From contig CABZOW010000005.1 in assembly GCA_902527525.1 (NCBI GenBank), positions 1 through 48,807 of the forward strand: DNA of 48,807 nucleotides, in the 5' to 3' direction. The position numbers and the translations under genes are program-made. Positions 1 to 9,369 of the stretch are shown here, piece after piece. Source of the DNA: an uncultured Alphaproteobacteria bacterium. GTDB lineage: Bacteria; Pseudomonadota; Alphaproteobacteria; HIMB59. The first letter of the stretch is position 1; every line of letters starts with the position of its first letter. Below the pieces are notes generated by a model, which did no database searches, was not told where the DNA came from, and saw nothing but the letters and a program-made list of their open reading frames with translations.

Positions 1-2
1 AT

Positions 3-2501
3 GCATTTGAACAAATGTTTTCCTTTAAAAACGGTGTTTTTGGTTTCCCTTTAAGGCTTTTGGCAAGAGAAAATTATGATAAAGCATGCAAACTTTATCC
101 TATAAATCAAATTGCATTAATAACAGGAGAAGAAAAAATAATTCCTTCAGATGCTAAATATTTTTTTTGTACTGTCGAATCAATGCCAGATGATTTTTTT
201 GAATTTGTTTGTGTTGATGAGATTCAATTAGCATCTGATTATGAAAGAGGACATATTTTTACCCAAAGGCTCTTATACTCTCGCGGTGAGCAGAAAACTA
301 TTTTCTTGGGCTCTCTTACTATGGAAGAAATTATTCGAGAATTAATTCCTGAGGCAAAAATAATTTTCAAAAATAGATTTTCCGAATTAAATTTTATCGG
401 TCATAAGAAGATTCAAAATATTAAACCTCGATCAGCAATTATCGCATTTAATTTAATTGGTCTTTATGAAATCGCTGAGCAGATAAGAAGTTTAAAAGGA
501 GGTGTGGCTCTTGTCGCTGGTGCGCTTAGTCCTAAAACTAGAAACTCTCAAGTTAAATTATATGAAGATGGGGAGGTCGATTATATTGTAGCCACTGATG
601 CTATAGGAATGGGACTAAACTTAGATATTAACCAAGTGTATTTTTCTGGTCTTGATAAATTTGACGGGAAATATGTTAGGCCTTTAAACGATATGGAAAT
701 AGGCCAAATAGCAGGAAGAGCAGGTCGCTATACTAAAACAGGATATTTTGGTTCCACGCTTGGAGCTAAGTTTACAAATTTAGAATCTATAGAAAACATT
801 CAATCTCATAAATTTGAAGCTATTAAAAAAATATTTTGGAGAAACCATCTTTTATCATTCAAGTCAGAATATGAATTAGTAAATTCTTTAAAACAAAAAT
901 CTGATAATCACCGATTAATTTTAAAAAAAGATGCAGAGGACCAAAAATTTCTATTGAGATTTTTAAAAGATAATAAGACAAGCTTTAAATTTGATAATCC
1001 AGAAACACTTAAACAATTATGGGATATATGTCGTATACCAGATTATCAAAATATCTCTGATGAAAAACATATTGAACTATTAACAAAAATATTTAGGGAA
1101 CTCATAAAAAATAAATGGACTTTAAGTGATAACTTTCTAGAGCACCAAACTTCATATTTACAAAATTACAATGGGAGTATCGATGACCTTATATATAATT
1201 TAAATGAGACTAGAACTTGGTTATACATCACTAACCAGAAACATTGGATAAGTAACTCTATTTGGGTTGAAACAGTTAAAAATATTGAAAACAAACTATC
1301 TGAAGAGATACATTTAAGTTTAATGCAAAAATTTGTTGATAAAAACAAAAGTGAGATGATTCAAAATTTAAATATTAGTAAAAAAAATATTTCTTTAACT
1401 GATAATAGATATGTTAAGATAAAAGACGAAATAATAGGAGTTATTAGAGGTTTTAAAATCTTTTTTGATGAAAAGTTTAAAGATATTTTAAATAACAACT
1501 ACCAAGTAATTATTAAAGAACAAATTTTTCTATATATGTCTTTTAACGTCGATACTTTTATTGCTGCCCCTAACGAAAGTTTGTCAATCAATTCAAAAAT
1601 TGATGAGAAAGGAAATTTCCAGAATTTATATCTTCAATGGGGAGATGCTAATGTTGCAATATTTAAAAAAGGTAATGACCTCACACACCCAATTTTAGAA
1701 CCTATCCTAGACGATCAATTAGTGTCACAAGATCATATTAAGAAAATTGAAGAGAAAATTCAAAGATGGTTTGAAGAGACCTACTTGTCTAAATTGGATT
1801 TATCCGATCAATTAAAGAAATTCAACTCTAAACCAGAAGAAAGAAGTTTCATTTTTAAGATTATTGAAAACAAATATAATTTTTATCAAATAAATATACT
1901 AGACGAATTTAAGCTTATTGATGAACCTCAAAGAAAAGAAATCCATTCTCTAAATTTTAGACTTGGAAAAAACGTTATTTTTAACTCTGAACTTATAAGA
2001 CCTGAATATATGAAGTTAAAGTTCCATCTATGGAATTTATATTATAATGAAAGCTTAAATATTGATGAATATATTCCTAAAGATGGGAATGCCACTCTTA
2101 ATATTCAAAATAAATTAAATGAAGACCTAGTCACTTTTTTAGGCTTTGTCTCCCAAAATGATCTATTAATTAGACTCGATATTTTTAATGAATTTGAAAA
2201 ACAACTCTTTAAAAGAGAAAATAGAGGCCCTTTTTCACTTCCGATGGACTTATCTAATCTTTTAGGAATTAAAAAAGATAAATTAATTAGTATTTTAAAA
2301 AGCAGGTCTTTTAATATTCAAGACATTGCAGAAAATGATTTAGTTATCACGAAAAAAATTAAAGCTAATAAAACAATGGAGTTAAAACAAAATAACAGCA
2401 AAAAAGTATTGAAAAAACCTTTAAAAAAAGTAAAAAAATCTACACCAAAAAAATTATTTAATAACCCTTTTGATCAACTAAAAAATATAAATGCTAAGTA
2501 A
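3..2501 (+). CDS. Suv3/MgpS-like superfamily 2 RNA/DNA helicase, 5'-truncated by the window edge
   Basis: Frame stays open upstream of the listed ATG (AFEQMFSFKNGVFGFPLRLLARE). Helicase C-terminal motifs DYIVATDAIGMGLNLDINQVYFSGLDKFDG and QIAGRAGR. Lys-rich C-terminus. Confidence 0.85.
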   Translation, partial: AFEQMFSFKNGVFGFPLRLLARENYDKACKLYPINQIALITGEEKIIPSDAKYFFCTVESMPDDFFEFVCVDEIQLASDYERGHIFTQRLLYSRGEQKTIFLGSLTMEEIIRELIPEAKIIFKNRFSELNFIGHKKIQNIKPRSAIIAFNLIGLYEIAEQIRSLKGGVALVAGALSPKTRNSQVKLYEDGEVDYIVATDAIGMGLNLDINQVYFSGLDKFDGKYVRPLNDMEIGQIAGRAGRYTKTGYFGSTLGAKFTNLESIENIQSHKFEAIKKIFWRNHLLSFKSEYELVNSLKQKSDNHRLILKKDAEDQKFLLRFLKDNKTSFKFDNPETLKQLWDICRIPDYQNISDEKHIELLTKIFRELIKNKWTLSDNFLEHQTSYLQNYNGSIDDLIYNLNETRTWLYITNQKHWISNSIWVETVKNIENKLSEEIHLSLMQKFVDKNKSEMIQNLNISKKNISLTDNRYVKIKDEIIGVIRGFKIFFDEKFKDILNNNYQVIIKEQIFLYMSFNVDTFIAAPNESLSINSKIDEKGNFQNLYLQWGDANVAIFKKGNDLTHPILEPILDDQLVSQDHIKKIEEKIQRWFEETYLSKLDLSDQLKKFNSKPEERSFIFKIIENKYNFYQINILDEFKLIDEPQRKEIHSLNFRLGKNVIFNSELIRPEYMKLKFHLWNLYYNESLNIDEYIPKDGNATLNIQNKLNEDLVTFLGFVSQNDLLIRLDIFNEFEKQLFKRENRGPFSLPMDLSNLLGIKKDKLISILKSRSFNIQDIAENDLVITKKIKANKTMELKQNNSKKVLKKPLKKVKKSTPKKLFNNPFDQLKNINAK

Positions 2502-2928
2502 ATTCTTCCAATCCTTTAATGAAAAAGAGAGTATAAATGAGGATCATTCCTTTGAGTCAGATCTATATAACCTGATTTACGAAATTATCATTGCTGATCA
2601 TGAAATTACAGAAGAAGAAATTAATTTGGCCTCTGAGTTAGTTGAGTATTATTTTAAAATTCCAACCCTAAACAATAAAGAGCAATTTAATAAACTTGCT
2701 GATCAACAACATTTTAACACCGACTTATCACAGTTTTCTTACAGGCTTAAAACATCTTTAAGTTATGAACAAAGAATGGATGTGATTTTAATTTGTTGGC
2801 AAGTGCTAATGGCTGATGGTAAAGAAGACCAGTTAGAGGTTTCAACTGCTAGAAAAATATCAACCTTGCTTGGTCTTGAAGATAAGGATTTTATATTAAT
2901 CAGAAATAGAGTAAAAGACAGTCTATGA
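2491..2928 (+). CDS. TerB-family (tellurite resistance-like) protein
   Basis: 145 aa acidic helical protein: [28 protein letters not shown] and [29 protein letters not shown]. Overlaps the helicase 3' end. Confidence 0.7.
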   Translation: MLSKFFQSFNEKESINEDHSFESDLYNLIYEIIIADHEITEEEINLASELVEYYFKIPTLNNKEQFNKLADQQHFNTDLSQFSYRLKTSLSYEQRMDVILICWQVLMADGKEDQLEVSTARKISTLLGLEDKDFILIRNRVKDSL

Positions 2929-3257
2929 CTTACTTAGTTAATGATAAGTGTATTAAATGTAAATACATGGATTGTGTTGAAGTGTGTCCAGTGGATTGTT
3001 TTTATGAAGGTGAAAATATGCTTGTTATTAACCCTGATGAATGCATAGACTGCGGCGTATGTGAGCCCGAGTGCCCAGCTGAAGCGATTATTCCAGATGA
3101 CTTGGATGACGGTACAAAATGGTTAGATGTAAATGAAAAATATTCACAAGTTTGGCCTAATATAACTACAAAAAAAGATGCCCCTGCTGATGCAAAACAG
3201 TGGGAAGGGGTAGAAAATAAATTTGAAAATCATTTTAGTGAAAAAGGACCCGATTAA
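2925..3257 (+). CDS. fdxA: 7Fe-4S ferredoxin, FdxA family
   Basis: [18 protein letters not shown] and [16 protein letters not shown] cluster motifs; 110 aa. Confidence 0.93.
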   Translation: MTYLVNDKCIKCKYMDCVEVCPVDCFYEGENMLVINPDECIDCGVCEPECPAEAIIPDDLDDGTKWLDVNEKYSQVWPNITTKKDAPADAKQWEGVENKFENHFSEKGPD

Positions 3258-3961
3258 TGCCGGTTAAAAAAAAAGCAACAACAAAAAAAGTAACAAAAAA
3301 AACTTCAAAAGTTAAAACTAAAAAAAAAGTTGAAGTCAAAAAAAAGACACCTACCAAAAAAAAACAACCTATAAAAAAAATCACTAAGAAAAAAGTAGTA
3401 AAAAAGGTAGTAAAGAAAGTAGTTAAAAAAATTGTTACCCCAAAAGCTCCTAAAATTAAAAAAGTAATTGTTCCGCAAGAATTTAAAGCAGGAGAGAATA
3501 TTGTTTATCCTACCCACGGCGTAGGAAGAATTCTTACTTTAGAAAAGTTCCAATATGATTTAGTGGAGGAGCAATTATATGTAATTCAGTTTTTTCAAGA
3601 CAAGTTAACAATACGAGTCCCCTTTGCTAAAGCAAAATTAATTGGTTTAAGAAATATTACTAGTAAGCCTTCTATGACTAGAACACTCTCTGTTTTAAAG
3701 CAAAAGCCTAAAATTAAAAAGGCAATGTGGAGTAGAAGGGCTCAAGAGTACGATCAAAAGATAAACTCTGGCGACATAAAACTTCTCTCAGAGGTGGTTC
3801 GTGACCTATTTCGAAAAGATGATCAAACTGAGCAATCTTACAGTGAGCGTCAGATGTTTCAGGTAGCTTTTGAGAGGTATACAAGAGAATTTGCTATATC
3901 TTCGAGTTTAAAGTTCGAGGAAGCATCAACAAAAATATTAGAAATTTTAAATAAAAGATAA
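3257..3961 (+). CDS. carD: CarD/CdnL-family transcriptional regulator with a long Lys-rich N-terminal extension
   Basis: GENIVYPTHGVGRILTLEKF N-terminal CarD motif after about 75 aa of K/T/V repeats. Confidence 0.88.
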   Translation: MPVKKKATTKKVTKKTSKVKTKKKVEVKKKTPTKKKQPIKKITKKKVVKKVVKKVVKKIVTPKAPKIKKVIVPQEFKAGENIVYPTHGVGRILTLEKFQYDLVEEQLYVIQFFQDKLTIRVPFAKAKLIGLRNITSKPSMTRTLSVLKQKPKIKKAMWSRRAQEYDQKINSGDIKLLSEVVRDLFRKDDQTEQSYSERQMFQVAFERYTREFAISSSLKFEEASTKILEILNKR

Positions 3962-3962
3962 A

Positions 3963-4286
3963 TTAATTAGTTTCCTCGTCTGTTTTATCAGTTGGAATAT
4001 CAATGCTGATATCCTCTGCTAGGTTTTCGGCATCTTCAGTTTGATTTTCAGTTTCTTCTGACTCTTCGATTAAGTCTTTTAGTTCATCATTTTCTTTAGT
4101 TGTTTTAGTAGTTGTTGCAACAGTAATTCCAGCTTTTCTTCCTCTTTTTGGCTTTGTAATATTTATTGCTTCTATTGACTTACCACATTGCGGACAATCT
4201 AGCTCTTCTTGGTAAAAATCGTAATATTTTGCTCCACAGTGAGGGCATGTTCTTTTGTGACCTAAATCGATTTGCTCTAGTTGCAT
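3963..4286 (-). CDS. TIGR02300/FYDLN-acid family zinc-ribbon protein
   Basis: [28 protein letters not shown] followed by an acidic tail. Confidence 0.85.
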   Translation of the reverse strand: MQLEQIDLGHKRTCPHCGAKYYDFYQEELDCPQCGKSIEAINITKPKRGRKAGITVATTTKTTKENDELKDLIEESEETENQTEDAENLAEDISIDIPTDKTDEETN

Positions 4287-4350
4287 TGTGGGCAGTTTTA
4301 TACATTATTATTGTAATTTATACAATTTTTTATTAAGTTATCGCTCTAAT

Positions 4351-4611
4351 ATGGCAGTTCCAAAAAGAAAAACGACACCTTCAAAAAGGAATATGAGACG
4401 CTCTCATCATAGAGCGGGCACACAGCTTTTTGCAGAAGACAAAAAATCTGGTGAATTGAGAAGACCCCATCATATTGATTTGAGTACTGGTATGTATAGA
4501 GGAAAGCAAATAATTATTAAAAAAACTAAAAAAGAAAAAGATACTGAGGGTCAAGCACTAGCCAACACAGAAGAAACCACAAAAACTATTGAAGCTCCAG
4601 CTTCTAAATAA
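4351..4611 (+). CDS. rpmF: 50S ribosomal protein L32
   Basis: [23 protein letters not shown]. The internal ATG at 4351 is the expected start; the upstream 21 aa of the listed ORF look non-coding. Confidence 0.93.
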   Translation: MAVPKRKTTPSKRNMRRSHHRAGTQLFAEDKKSGELRRPHHIDLSTGMYRGKQIIIKKTKKEKDTEGQALANTEETTKTIEAPASK

Positions 4612-5100
4612 CTAATCTCTAATTACTTTATATATTGAATTTTCTGAGAAGCTCTGTTTATAAAGCTTTTTTTTTAATTCATCGGTTTCTAGCTTAGAAA
4701 GCTTTTTTCTTATTATAAATTTTTTTAAAATATCTAACTCTATATCTGGATTTTCATTGACTTTCTTTGAGACATATTCATCAATTAAGCTTTGTTCAAA
4801 TCCTTTTTGATAGAGTTTATTTTTTATTTTTTTGATAGAAAATAAGGATTGCTCATAATAATGAAATACTGTTTCAATAAAGTGCCTCTCATTTATAATC
4901 TTTAAATCATCTAATTTTTGTAAAATATTTTCAATAAGTTCTCGTTTAGAGATATTTTCTGGGAAAGTGACTTTTTTATAAGTTTTTTTATTTCTGAGTT
5001 TTTTTTCTAGTATTTCAGAAATTTTTTTTTTAGTAGCTGGATATTTACCTAAATATTTTAGTGCCTCATTGTATAGGTATTCATCAGCTTTTTTTTTCAT
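4612..5100 (-). CDS. recX: RecX-family regulatory protein
   Basis: Helical repeats: ALKYLGKYPATKKKISEILEKKL, FIETVFHYYEQSLFSIKKIKNKLYQKGFEQSLIDEYV. Confidence 0.7.
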   Translation of the reverse strand: MKKKADEYLYNEALKYLGKYPATKKKISEILEKKLRNKKTYKKVTFPENISKRELIENILQKLDDLKIINERHFIETVFHYYEQSLFSIKKIKNKLYQKGFEQSLIDEYVSKKVNENPDIELDILKKFIIRKKLSKLETDELKKKLYKQSFSENSIYKVIRD

Positions 5101-5276
5101 AGTTTATATATTATGAACCCTAAAAACTTTCTTTTAAATTGTAAAAAACAATTTCATTTATTTTAAAAATTTTACCATAATTATTTTGTAATACAGTTTA
5201 TTAAACATATATTGTATTTACATAAAATTATTTTTCTACGCTATATTTGATAATTGTTTATAATCAATGTCTAATA

Positions 5277-6179
5277 ATGAAAAGCAAAATTAATACAGCC
5301 ATTAAATTACTTTTAAGATTACCAAGTTATTTGCTTATAAAACTTATTTTCATTTATGAAGAAATAATAAATCTGATATTACCACGCATAGCTGGAATTT
5401 TAAGACAAGATATTATCAGTAAAATTGACAATGATTTTGAAACAATTAAGCATCTGACAAATGATAATTTAATCCAATTTAAAGTATATACACCTAATCA
5501 GTTATGCAAATTTAGATATCAGTCATTTTCTTATAAAGAGCCTGAAATTTTAGAATGGATAAATAACTTTGGAGGTGGCGGAGTATTTTATGACATTGGA
5601 GCAAATATTGGTCTTTACTCAATTTATTTTGCAAAATTAAAAAAAGGTAATGTCTATAGCTTTGAACCTTCCGTATTTAATCTACGTCAACTTGCCAAAA
5701 ATATTAGCTTAAATGAAATGAGTAGCCAGATTACAATTATTCCAAACCCACTATCAAACTTAACTGGAAGCGCAGATTTTATTAATGGTAATTCTGATGA
5801 AGGAGGCGCTTTAAGCGCCTTTGGAGTAGATTATGGATATGATGGGAAACCAATGAATTCTGATATTAAATACAATCTTTTGGGATTTTCTTTAGACGAC
5901 CTATATAAAAAAGAAATAATAATAGAACCACCTAATTTAATTAAGATCGATGTTGATGGCATTGAACACAAGATTTTAGAAGGAGCTAAAGAAATCTTAT
6001 CATTAAACTCTTGCAAATCAGTATATATAGAAGTTAACGATGATTTTATTGAGCAATCTCTAAATGTAAAAAAAATACTGGAACAGTTTGGCTTCAAACT
6101 CAAAGAAAAAAAACACTCAGAAATGACTAGATTAAGTTCTGACTTTGGAAATACGTTCAATCAAATTTGGATAAAATGA
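5277..6179 (+). CDS. FkbM-family SAM-dependent methyltransferase
   Basis: GGGVFYDIGANIGLYSIYFAKLKKGNVYSFEPSVFNLRQLAKNI and LIKIDVDGIEHKILEGAKEIL. Confidence 0.88.
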   Translation: MKSKINTAIKLLLRLPSYLLIKLIFIYEEIINLILPRIAGILRQDIISKIDNDFETIKHLTNDNLIQFKVYTPNQLCKFRYQSFSYKEPEILEWINNFGGGGVFYDIGANIGLYSIYFAKLKKGNVYSFEPSVFNLRQLAKNISLNEMSSQITIIPNPLSNLTGSADFINGNSDEGGALSAFGVDYGYDGKPMNSDIKYNLLGFSLDDLYKKEIIIEPPNLIKIDVDGIEHKILEGAKEILSLNSCKSVYIEVNDDFIEQSLNVKKILEQFGFKLKEKKHSEMTRLSSDFGNTFNQIWIK

Positions 6180-6197
6180 TATTTTTTTCAAACTTTT

Positions 6198-6274
6198 GCG
6201 CTTGTAGCTCAGTAGGATAGAGCACCAGATTCCTAATCTGGGGGTCGCAGGTTCGATTCCTGCCAAGCGCGCCA
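6198..6274 (+). tRNA. tRNA-Arg (anticodon CCT)
   Basis: Cloverleaf: acceptor GCGCTTG/CAAGCGC, anticodon stem CCAGA/TCTGG with loop TTCCTAA, T-arm GCAGGTTCGATTCCTGC, encoded CCA. Confidence 0.95.
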
Positions 6275-6287
6275 AAGAAAAATGATA

Positions 6288-6758
6288 TTAATTTTTTTCG
6301 TGTAAGAAATCTAAAAGTCTATCTAAATATTTCTCATCAACATTATAAGCTTTCTTGTAATGCTCTATACAATAGGGTTTTGTCGGAATATTTTGACATC
6401 CACAATAGTGAAATCCCTCTTCAAGTGGATCACCAATTGGCCATTGACAAGACTTAAAATTACCGGTGCCAACAATACTCTTTTTAAAACTAAATTTTTC
6501 CCTTCTTCGAACAGGCTCTTTTCTTACCGTATTTTGGGAAGATGAATTACTGGTTTCCCTATACATGGTAACAGAAGAAAATTGTTGATTTTGAGTTGAT
6601 TTTTTTCTGGAGTTTTGACGCCTCTCAAGGCCAAGTCTAAAAGCTTTACCAATAACGGCATTTTTAGTAAATCCAAGCTGCACGCCAATCTGGCTTGTAG
6701 CAACCCCTTCATTCCAAAGCTTTTTTAGATCTTCTACTTTCTGGTTATTCCATGACAT
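6288..6758 (-). CDS. gcrA: GcrA cell-cycle regulator
   Basis: MSWNNQKVEDLKKLWNEGVATSQIGVQLGFTKNAVIGKAFRLGL N-terminus and C-terminal SCQWPIGDP...FHYCGCQNIPTKPYCIEHYKKAY. Confidence 0.95.
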   Translation of the reverse strand: MSWNNQKVEDLKKLWNEGVATSQIGVQLGFTKNAVIGKAFRLGLERRQNSRKKSTQNQQFSSVTMYRETSNSSSQNTVRKEPVRRREKFSFKKSIVGTGNFKSCQWPIGDPLEEGFHYCGCQNIPTKPYCIEHYKKAYNVDEKYLDRLLDFLHEKN

Positions 6759-6859
6759 TTTTTGTATACCTACTCTATTTAGTTCCTGCTATGGGTAGTT
6801 TTATACTATATATAGTAGTAGTAATCTAGCCTAAAATGATTAAAAAAATGTGAATAAAT

Positions 6860-8029
6860 ATGAAATCTCTTAAAAATCTCAATTTCGAGAAAATCCAAAA
6901 CGTTGGGATCAGAGTCGATTTTAATGTGCCCATTGATAAAAATTTTAAGATAACTGACAAAACAAGATTAGACAGGGCAAAAGACACGATCAATTTTATT
7001 AAAAATAAACAATGCAACATTATTCTTCTTTCACATTTTGGAAGACCTAAAAAAAACTTCGATTACAAGTATTCTTTTACAAAACTTATTGATCAGTTTG
7101 AGAAAATCTTAGAATTAAAATTAAATTTTATAAGCTATGAAAATTTTTTAGAAAATGGTCTTAATCAATTCAATCATAATAGGTCTAACGTATCTCTTTT
7201 AGAGAATATAAGATTTTTCGAAGGTGAAACAAAAAATGATTTGAGTTTTAGTAAATCAATTACTGACAATCTAGATTTGTATGTTAATGAAGCATTCTCC
7301 GCATCCCATAGGCTTCACTCATCAGTAAATCAAATGGTCAAAAATATTTTATCTACACCTGGGTTTAATTTTGAAAAAGAAATTAAGGTAATTAATGATA
7401 TTAAAAAATCTAAAAAGAAAAAATTAGCTATAATTGGAGGTTCAAAAATCTCAACTAAAATAAAAACACTTTTATCTTTAACGACTTCTTGCTCAGATAT
7501 TTTTATAGGGGGAGCAATGGCTAATAATTTTCTAAAATATAATAAGTTTTATATTAGTTCTTCTTTAATCGAAGAGGGTGCTGAAAGTATGATTGAAATG
7601 ATCTACAGTTCTACAAAACAAACTGGTTGTAAAATACATCTCCCTGTTGACGTGATGCTCGACTCAAATCAAAGTGTATTAGTCAATAAACTTGATAAAA
7701 ACTCTGAATTTAAAATTTTAGATATAGCCGACTCCTCTCATATAGTTTTAGAAAATCTTGCAAAAAAAAGTGATATTATTTTGTGGAATGGCCCCATGGG
7801 CATGATTGAAGACTACAAATTTTCTAAGGGATCTATTAATCTATCTCATCTTCTGGCCAAATCTCAAGCTGATGTTGTTATTGGTGGAGGAGATACGATC
7901 TTAGCCATCAATATGGCAAAAGAAAAATTTGAAGACTTTTATTTTGTCTCAACTGCCGGGGGTGCTTTTCTCGAGGCACTAGAGGATAAAGAACTAGTTG
8001 GAATTGAAGCTCTTAAGGCTGATTTATAA
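6860..8029 (+). CDS. pgk: Phosphoglycerate kinase
   Basis: VGIRVDFNVPID, ILLSHFGRPK, WNGPMGMIED, VIGGGDTILAI. Confidence 0.96.
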   Translation: MKSLKNLNFEKIQNVGIRVDFNVPIDKNFKITDKTRLDRAKDTINFIKNKQCNIILLSHFGRPKKNFDYKYSFTKLIDQFEKILELKLNFISYENFLENGLNQFNHNRSNVSLLENIRFFEGETKNDLSFSKSITDNLDLYVNEAFSASHRLHSSVNQMVKNILSTPGFNFEKEIKVINDIKKSKKKKLAIIGGSKISTKIKTLLSLTTSCSDIFIGGAMANNFLKYNKFYISSSLIEEGAESMIEMIYSSTKQTGCKIHLPVDVMLDSNQSVLVNKLDKNSEFKILDIADSSHIVLENLAKKSDIILWNGPMGMIEDYKFSKGSINLSHLLAKSQADVVIGGGDTILAINMAKEKFEDFYFVSTAGGAFLEALEDKELVGIEALKADL

Positions 8030-8549
8030 AATGTTTTTTTAGAAACGGAATTTGAATTATAGTAAAGACAATTGTAATTCCCATAATACCAAAGACTTTA
8101 AAGTTAACCCAAACATCGGTTGTTTGAGTTCGCCAAATAATTTCATTTAAAACAGCTAGAAGTACAAAAAAGCTGGACCACATTTTGTTCATTAGCCCCC
8201 ACCCTTCATCAGTTAATTTTAAAGAAGAATTTAATAATAATTTTAAAACAGGTTTATTGATAAATGTACTTCCAATTAAAACGATAGCAAAAAGTGCGTT
8301 TATGATTGTGGGTTTCATTTTAAAAAATATTTCATTTTTAAGGAAAATACTCAGGCCGCCAAATACAACTAAGATAACTGTACTTACTAACATCATTGTA
8401 GAAATTTTCCTTTCTTTAAAATAGATAACTATTAGAGAAATAAATGTAGCCACTATTACAGCAGCTATACTTAAATAGAGATCTTTGTCTGATTTATAGT
8501 AAACAGCAAAAAAAACAATTAAGGGAAAAAATTCAAATAGCTGCTTCAT
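8013..8549 (-). CDS. yciB: Intracellular septation protein A (YciB/IspZ)
   Basis: MKQLFEFFPLIVFFAVYYKS start, multiple TM helices, WRTQTTDVWVNFKVFGIMGIT. Confidence 0.88.
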   Translation of the reverse strand: MKQLFEFFPLIVFFAVYYKSDKDLYLSIAAVIVATFISLIVIYFKERKISTMMLVSTVILVVFGGLSIFLKNEIFFKMKPTIINALFAIVLIGSTFINKPVLKLLLNSSLKLTDEGWGLMNKMWSSFFVLLAVLNEIIWRTQTTDVWVNFKVFGIMGITIVFTIIQIPFLKKHFINQP

Positions 8550-8550
8550 A

Positions 8551-9369
8551 TTATATCAGTCTATCTAAATATTCCTCAAATTGAAACTCTCTTAAGTCGC
8601 TAATTCTTTCACCGTACCCTTCAAATACAACAGGTATGTCAAAATCATTTATTATAGTAAGAAGAGCTCCATATTTAGCATTGGAGTCGACCTTATTTAA
8701 AATAATTCCATCTAATTTTATATATTCGCGAAACCCTTCAATGATATGCTTGGATGCAAGTCCGGTATTAGCATCCAAAGTCAAAAAAGTTTGAATTAAA
8801 TTAAATTGATCAGATTTCTTTGATATTATATTTAAAACCTTTTTTAGTTCTGCCATTAAATTTTTATTGTTGTGTTGCCTTCCAGATGTATCAATAATCA
8901 CAACATCATTTTCTTTCATTTTATCAATACCTTGAAAAATGACGGCGGATGGGTCCTCCATATTATTACCCTTATGTATGGGTACTTCAAATTTTTTGGT
9001 AAAATGCTCAAGTTGATCTATAGCTGCTGCTCTGAATGTATCTGCTGCAATAACAGCAGGATTTAAGCCGTTTTTTTGAAATAGATTTATGAATTTGCCG
9101 ATGAATGTTGTTTTTCCTGATCCGTTGTTACCTGCAATTACATATAAGCTCTTACTTTGAGGAGAAAAACCACCAAATTTTTTTTCTGCGAATTTTGTCA
9201 GTAGCTCTTTTTTAATAACTTTTTTAATATCTTCTTCCTTTGATGTATTGTCTTTAATTTTTGAAATTATTAATTCAGCAAATTTTGGCTCAACACCATT
9301 TTCAAATAAAAGATCTTCTATTTCATCAACATTTAATTTTTTTTGAAAAATTTTTTTTAAAAAAAACAT
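8551..9369 (-). CDS. ftsY: Signal recognition particle receptor FtsY
   Basis: GNNGSGKTTFIGKF, ADTFRAAAIDQL, IIDTSGRQHNN, GIILNKVDSNAKYGALL. Confidence 0.95.
   Translation of the reverse strand: MFFLKKIFQKKLNVDEIEDLLFENGVEPKFAELIISKIKDNTSKEEDIKKVIKKELLTKFAEKKFGGFSPQSKSLYVIAGNNGSGKTTFIGKFINLFQKNGLNPAVIAADTFRAAAIDQLEHFTKKFEVPIHKGNNMEDPSAVIFQGIDKMKENDVVIIDTSGRQHNNKNLMAELKKVLNIISKKSDQFNLIQTFLTLDANTGLASKHIIEGFREYIKLDGIILNKVDSNAKYGALLTIINDFDIPVVFEGYGERISDLREFQFEEYLDRLI

Noticed and set aside
2491-2928. Tellurite resistance operon
   Set aside because: Only a lone TerB-like domain; no TerC, TerD or TerZ partners.
3305-3517. Minus-strand Phe/Tyr-rich 70-aa ORF
   Set aside because: Direct antisense artefact of the Lys-rich (AAA) carD N-terminus.
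4300-4335. ATTGTA-ATTTA-TACAAT-T6 before rpmF as an attenuator
   Set aside because: Only a 6-bp AU stem in a very AT-rich spacer; expected by chance.
6198-6274. Integration site or mobile element at tRNA-Arg(CCT)
   Set aside because: No integrase, direct repeat of the tRNA 3' end, or foreign-looking cargo nearby.
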